DNA from: Paenactinomyces guangxiensis
Lineage (GTDB): Bacteria; Bacillota; Bacilli; Thermoactinomycetales; Thermoactinomycetaceae
Assembly: GCF_016055185.1 (NCBI RefSeq)
Contig: NZ_JAECVR010000015.1
Location: 53,408 to 117,407 of the forward strand
DNA: 64,000 nt
Direction: 5' to 3'
The stretch's first letter is position 1, and each line of letters opens with the position of its first letter. Shown here piece after piece: positions 60,815 to 64,000 of this stretch. The position numbers and the translations under genes were made by a program. The notes beneath the pieces were generated by a model that saw nothing but the letters and a program-made list of their open reading frames with translations, had not been told where the DNA came from and made no database searches.

Positions 60815-62080
60815 TTAGTGTCCGTGATGCGGGTTTTGGTCTGAATGGGTTGGCTGCTCTTCCATATTCATGTGTCCGCTGTGTCCATCCCCGCCGCTTG
60901 CCGGAACAATCTCTAACATTTCATCAATCATTCCTTGAACCGTAAATGGAATGGAGGCTTCCGTTCCGATGATATAGGCATGGTTATAGGGGCCTTCGGT
61001 TGGCTCCTTTTTAAATTTGGGCTGTAAACTTATTAAATAATGGTGTATAGGCTGAGATAGCTTTTTGTCTTCCATGACCAACATGGGAGCGTGTTTTCCC
61101 AGATGGGCAAAAGGAGCGGAAGCAATGGCTGTATCCATCTGATTTAACCGGGTGAAAGTTAAACCATGTCCCGGTTGGGTTACACCCCAGCCAAATTGAG
61201 TCGTTTTATCTTTGAATTTAGCAAAGGCAATGGCATTTTCTTCAGGTGTTTGCCCGGCGATTCGGGTTACTTCTCCAAATGATTGAAGCTTCTTTTCCAC
61301 CTCTTTTGACACCACTGATTCAGGTCCCAAAAGATAAATACTGGGCTTATTTTTGCGTTGTTGGAGAGCTTCAACTGTCGCCTGTGGAACTGAATTTTTA
61401 TGGACATAAAGCAGGGGTTCAGGCATATGGGCGATCCAGTTTGCGGCCGGCAGTGAGTAATCGAGCGGATCGGCGGACCCGATAATCACCCCTTGCGGAT
61501 AAGCACCTCCGCTCGCTTTGGCATAATAGGCATCCAGTTGTTTGGCCATCTCGGCAGGTTCCTCCGCCTTGACAGCATCCACTTTAAATCCTTGTTTTTC
61601 TAACGATTGGCGGACAGAATCAGCAAAACCCCCGACCAAAATGACTTGAACACCCTGATTCATGGAACTTCCTGCCGGATTCAAACGTTTCAGTTCCTTC
61701 ATCGTCGCCTCGGGAATTCGGTCTTTTTCCGCATAAAGCAAAGGGCCATTGTTGGGGTGGTGGATCAGAGTAACCGCCGGGAGGTTGATTTTGGTATTTC
61801 CTTTGATCCCCAGCAACACGGTACCGGGCCGGTTTCCTTCTCCGGTGGCAGGCCAGATCAATTGTGATGTCTCAATCGCCGCCTGAACAGGATCATCCTG
61901 ATTGACCCGGGTCACATTTTTGGTTTGCAAAGTGAGCCTTTCTTTGGATGCGTCCGGATTAGCGGCACCTGAATCGTGGCCCATTTGGCTGTGATCCATG
62001 TTATTCGCGTTATTGCAACCCGTAAGAATGCTGCCCAGTAAAAAGGCAAGGGTCATGCATGCTATGTATTTCTTTTTCAT
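60815..62080 (-). CDS. lipoprotein with two cell-wall-binding repeat (CWB2-like) domains and His/Met-rich ends
   Basis: 421 residues from ATG 62080 (AAAGGAG upstream); the longer frame begins in the operator. Lipobox SILTGC, then MDHSQMGHDSG. The body has two CWB2-like modules: ATMKELKRLNPAGSSMNQGVQVILVGGFADSVRQSLEKQGFKV and ATVEALQQRKNKPSIYLLGPESVVSKEVEKKLQSFGEVTRIAGQTPEENAIAFAK. The C-terminus is GGDGHSGHMNMEEQPTHSDQNPHHGH. The His/Met clusters suggest metal (copper-like) binding, which is inference. A perfect BlaI/CopY-type palindrome lies 37 bp upstream. Confidence 0.82.
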   Translation of the reverse strand: MKKKYIACMTLAFLLGSILTGCNNANNMDHSQMGHDSGAANPDASKERLTLQTKNVTRVNQDDPVQAAIETSQLIWPATGEGNRPGTVLLGIKGNTKINLPAVTLIHHPNNGPLLYAEKDRIPEATMKELKRLNPAGSSMNQGVQVILVGGFADSVRQSLEKQGFKVDAVKAEEPAEMAKQLDAYYAKASGGAYPQGVIIGSADPLDYSLPAANWIAHMPEPLLYVHKNSVPQATVEALQQRKNKPSIYLLGPESVVSKEVEKKLQSFGEVTRIAGQTPEENAIAFAKFKDKTTQFGWGVTQPGHGLTFTRLNQMDTAIASAPFAHLGKHAPMLVMEDKKLSQPIHHYLISLQPKFKKEPTEGPYNHAYIIGTEASIPFTVQGMIDEMLEIVPASGGDGHSGHMNMEEQPTHSDQNPHHGH

Positions 62081-62116
62081 ACAGATCTCCTTTCTGCAGA
62101 AACCATCTGTCGCTTC

Positions 62117-62142
62117 CATATACTACAATATTGTAGTATATG
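62117..62142 (-). promoter_or_regulatory. BlaI/CopY-type operator
   Basis: A perfect 26-bp palindrome with core TACTACAATATTGTAGTA (62121-62138), matching the TACTACA..TGTAGTA boxes of BlaI/MecI/CopY regulators. It lies just upstream of the CWB2 lipoprotein gene. The blaI-like gene itself shows no equally clear copy. Confidence 0.85.
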
Positions 62143-62209
62143 GAGGATGACTTTTCAACTGGAGATCGGTGAAATGCAGAGACAGGTAGAATGGCTTTTA
62201 ATCAAGTGA

Positions 62210-62250
62210 AAAAGCGGTCCGGAACTGCTGACAGTTTGGAACCGCTTATA
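62210..62250 (-). terminator. terminator of the decayed cyclase-like gene
   Basis: On the minus strand AAGCGGTTCC / GGACCGCTT followed by T5. Confidence 0.75.
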
Positions 62251-62291
62251 CTGTGCATTAGAACAGGGGGATGGGGAGAGGCCAAATAGAA

Positions 62292-63218
62292 TCAACGTTG
62301 AATTCGGCCAAATGCGTTTAATTTGAGCAATGTTTCGATGGTGAGAACGCCTTTCCATTCCTGGATGGCTATTTCCCAGGCCTTGAGATATTGATTCCAC
62401 TCCCAGTTTGGACTCCAGCATCCATCGCGATCTTGTTGGTCAATCAGGTAATCAAGGTTATATCTTCCACTTGTTTGGCTATCTCTTCATAGAAGGGGGA
62501 TGCAGGTGTTGTGACGAGCATGGAGGGCTGCAAGCTGTACTTATTCCACTCTTACGGGTTGGTTTTAACGAGATCCGGGATTAATTATTTGACTTTTCCG
62601 ATAACCATGCTTTTGGGCGGATCATGAACATGTTCAGCCATCCGGGCGTAACATAGCAATTCATGCATCGATATCTCTTCTGAGTCTGACAGATGCCGGG
62701 TACATTGGTTTGTTACTGTGTCCAGGAACTGTTTGGTTTGGGAACCAGTTCGGAGTACAAATGCAGGTATGCGGTGATTTCTGCTGTCGGATTGCCCCGG
62801 AAATCGTCTACAGGGGTTTGTTGTTTAGTTCATCAAAATGCAACCAGGGAGCGTGGGGAAACTGGTTAACTTCTTTGGAGACCGCTTTCCATCTGCCTTC
62901 TTCTAGATTGTAGGTATCCAGGAGATACCGGATACTTCTTTGCACAACGGGATGATCGGGCGGAATCTGTAAGGGCTTGATATACCACTGGTAAGCCATT
63001 GCCGTAGCCATCGGGGACGATTTCTTTAGCCGAAAATCGGGTTCAAGGGCGTGGCCGAAACCACCGTTTGCGTTTTGGAATTTCATCAGCTCTTCGATCA
63101 CCCGTTCCTGCGGTACCTGTTCAAAATAATAGTCAAACTGAACCCGATCAATCTCTCTGGCCTTTTCTTTCATAAATCTCTTTGCCGATTCAAATTGCTT
63201 CTGGCCTAACTTTTTCAT
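62292..63218 (-). pseudogene. prenyltransferase/squalene-cyclase-repeat-like protein, broken
   Basis: The first 130 residues are intact (63218 down to ~62810): MKKLGQKQFESAKRFMKEKAREIDRVQFDYYFEQ..VIEELMKFQNANGGFGHALEPDFRLKKSSPMATAMAYQWY, with the FQNANGGFG repeat typical of alpha/alpha-toroid proteins. After that frameshifts and stops break the frame, but the end is readable (NLDYLIDQQDRDGCWSPNWEW..WEIAIQEWKGVLTIETLLKLNAFGRIQR). The intact gene would encode about 300 residues. Function unknown; terpene cyclisation is not implied by the fold. Confidence 0.8.
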
Positions 63219-63390
63219 TTTTACCTCTCCTCACCGAACCGCCGGATGTGGAAACCATCGGACAAATGGGGTGATTGATTTCATTTTCTCACTCCCGAAC
63301 GATGGATTTCTCCTTATGTGTATTCCACCTGTGTGAAATAAATCCTGTGGAAACAAAAAACCAGAACTCTGCGAAGATGACAGGAAAATT

Positions 63391-63440
63391 TAAAAGCGAC
63401 TCCAACGAAGCTGAAAATGCAGGTTGGCGTCGCTTTTTCA
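63391..63440. terminator. hairpin between IS605 end and cyclase-like pseudogene
   Basis: AAAAGCGAC.CCAAC / GTTGG.GTCGCTTTTT stem with T runs on both strands. No gene lies in 63219-63540. Confidence 0.65.
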
Positions 63441-63540
63441 CTTCAGTATTTCATGCTGGTTGTGATCTCTATAACCAATCTTCATCCATTAACTTTTCAT
63501 AGGAAATTTTTTTTCGCATCTCCCCGTTGGCGGGTACAAT

Positions 63541-63660
63541 CTAGCCTTCATAAGGGTTGATTGTACTTACCCGTCCGTAAAATTGCAGAGGGGAATTTCT
63601 TCCGGCATATGTAACAAAAACAGGTTTTTCCAGGTCACTGGCTTCCTCCAGGATAAAGCT
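63541..63660 (-). other. possible 3' fragment of a gene interrupted by the IS605 element
   Basis: Beyond the IS605 right end the minus-strand frame continues LEEASDLEKPVFVTYAGRN..FYGRVSTINPYEG to a stop at 63541. The short beta-rich end with YGRVSTINPY loosely recalls YolD-like proteins. It has no start of its own, so it may be the tail of a gene cut by the insertion. Low confidence. Confidence 0.3.
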
Positions 63661-63669
63661 CGTGAACTT

Positions 63670-63689
63670 CTCGCCATTGAAATGGCGAG
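63670..63689 (-). repeat. right-end hairpin of an IS200/IS605 element
   Basis: Perfect 9-bp stem CTCGCCATT / AATGGCGAG with a 2-nt loop, ~60 bp behind the tnpB stop, where IS200/IS605 elements carry the hairpin recognised by TnpA and where the guide RNA of TnpB ends. Confidence 0.65.
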
Positions 63690-63747
63690 CTTCTCGTTTC
63701 ATCTGGCGTGGCCACCCACTACCATCCACGAAGGCATGTTCCATGCC

Positions 63748-64000
63748 CTAAGCAAGGTTGAATTCCCGTTGACCGGAGCGTTCGGGAATGTAGCCCTTTG
63801 CTTTTTGCAGAATATTCCGTGCTGCGTTCACATCCCGGTCTGCGGTATATCCGCAAGAGCAACGATGGATGCGTTCCCCCAGTTTTTTCTTCACGATCCG
63901 CCTACACTCCGAGCAAGCCTGTGATGTGTTGCAGGGGTCTACCCATTCTACTTTTTTACCAGCGTATTCTGCTTTGTAAGTGGTGAATTGGATGAGCATT
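63748..64000 (-). CDS. tnpB: IS200/IS605-family TnpB, C-terminal part (truncated by window edge)
   Basis: 83 residues are inside the window. WVDPCNTSQACSECRRIVKKKLGERIHRCSCGYTADRDVNAARNIL contains the zinc-finger cysteine pairs and the last RuvC Asp (ADRDVNAA) of TnpB nucleases. The visible TAG at 63748 may be premature: the same frame continues ~30 residues (MKREARHFNGEKFTSF) across the right-end hairpin, as often seen when tnpB overlaps its RNA region. It is unlike the degenerate tnpB at 23.5 kb, so it belongs to a different element. Confidence 0.85.
   Translation of the reverse strand, partial: MLIQFTTYKAEYAGKKVEWVDPCNTSQACSECRRIVKKKLGERIHRCSCGYTADRDVNAARNILQKAKGYIPERSGQREFNLA

Overview
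The window is chromosomal DNA from a spore-forming Firmicute (Bacillales). The evidence is an alpha/beta-type small acid-soluble spore protein, a gene order ftsE-ftsX-(M23 hydrolases)-ctpB-minJ-uvrB-uvrA, a gene order hprK-lgt-ppaX-acyltransferase, AGGAGG-type ribosome binding sites and frequent GTG/TTG starts. This order resembles Bacillus subtilis, but three tandem coiled-coil M23 proteins after ftsX and the moderate GC content suggest a more distant relative. A Thermoactinomycetaceae-like host is possible but not proven. I see no tRNA, rRNA or CRISPR array.

Layout. 1-8.4 kb: end of a family-10 glycosyl hydrolase; an autoregulated LacI-type repressor; a TerC-family membrane protein behind a manganese (yybP-ykoY) riboswitch; a four-gene cluster (two-repeat protein, small lipoprotein, glutathionylspermidine-synthase-like ATP-grasp enzyme, DUF350 membrane protein); a polysaccharide deacetylase; CorA. 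8.5-11.2 kb: argGH behind ARG boxes. 11.4-19.5 kb: cell wall and division block ftsE, ftsX, three M23 endopeptidases, ctpB, minJ. 19.5-24.3 kb: Tn554-type and IS605 debris around a DinB-like gene, an amidase and a CNNM/HlyC-type transporter gene. 24.6-29.9 kb: LexA-boxed uvrBA and a SASP. 30.1-33.1 kb: a three-gene ABC-2 transporter and a DUF302 gene.

33.1-39.9 kb: the most striking region, an island for a thiazole/oxazole-modified peptide of the heterocycloanthracin type: SagB-like dehydrogenase, YcaO cyclodehydratase ending in a PxPxP tail, ThiF-like maturation protein and a Cys-rich precursor. It is bounded by a perfect 50-bp direct repeat, one copy inside the 3' end of the DUF302 gene and the other joined to a broken IS3-type orfA. 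The precursor appears shortened by a TGA in its core repeat.

40-48 kb: ECF sigma factor with a DUF4179 partner, NAD-type 6-phosphogluconate dehydrogenase, YvlD-like protein, class D-like sortase and an LPKTA surface protein, PucR-type regulator, MsmX ATPase. 48-52 kb: hprK, lgt, ppaX and acyltransferase. 52-64 kb: SwrC-like RND pump, a PepSY membrane protein broken by one stop codon, a GPP34/MerR pair, an unexplained structured region with a terminator, a BlaI/BlaR1-like pair with a BlaI-type operator in front of a cell-wall-binding lipoprotein, a decayed terpene-cyclase-like gene and the end of an IS605 tnpB.

Four copies of a palindromic intergenic repeat (near 3.5, 30.0, 49.6 and 52.3 kb) lie upstream of otherwise unrelated genes. 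Many start codons were moved from the longest open frame to the codon served by the best Shine-Dalgarno; this is stated per gene.
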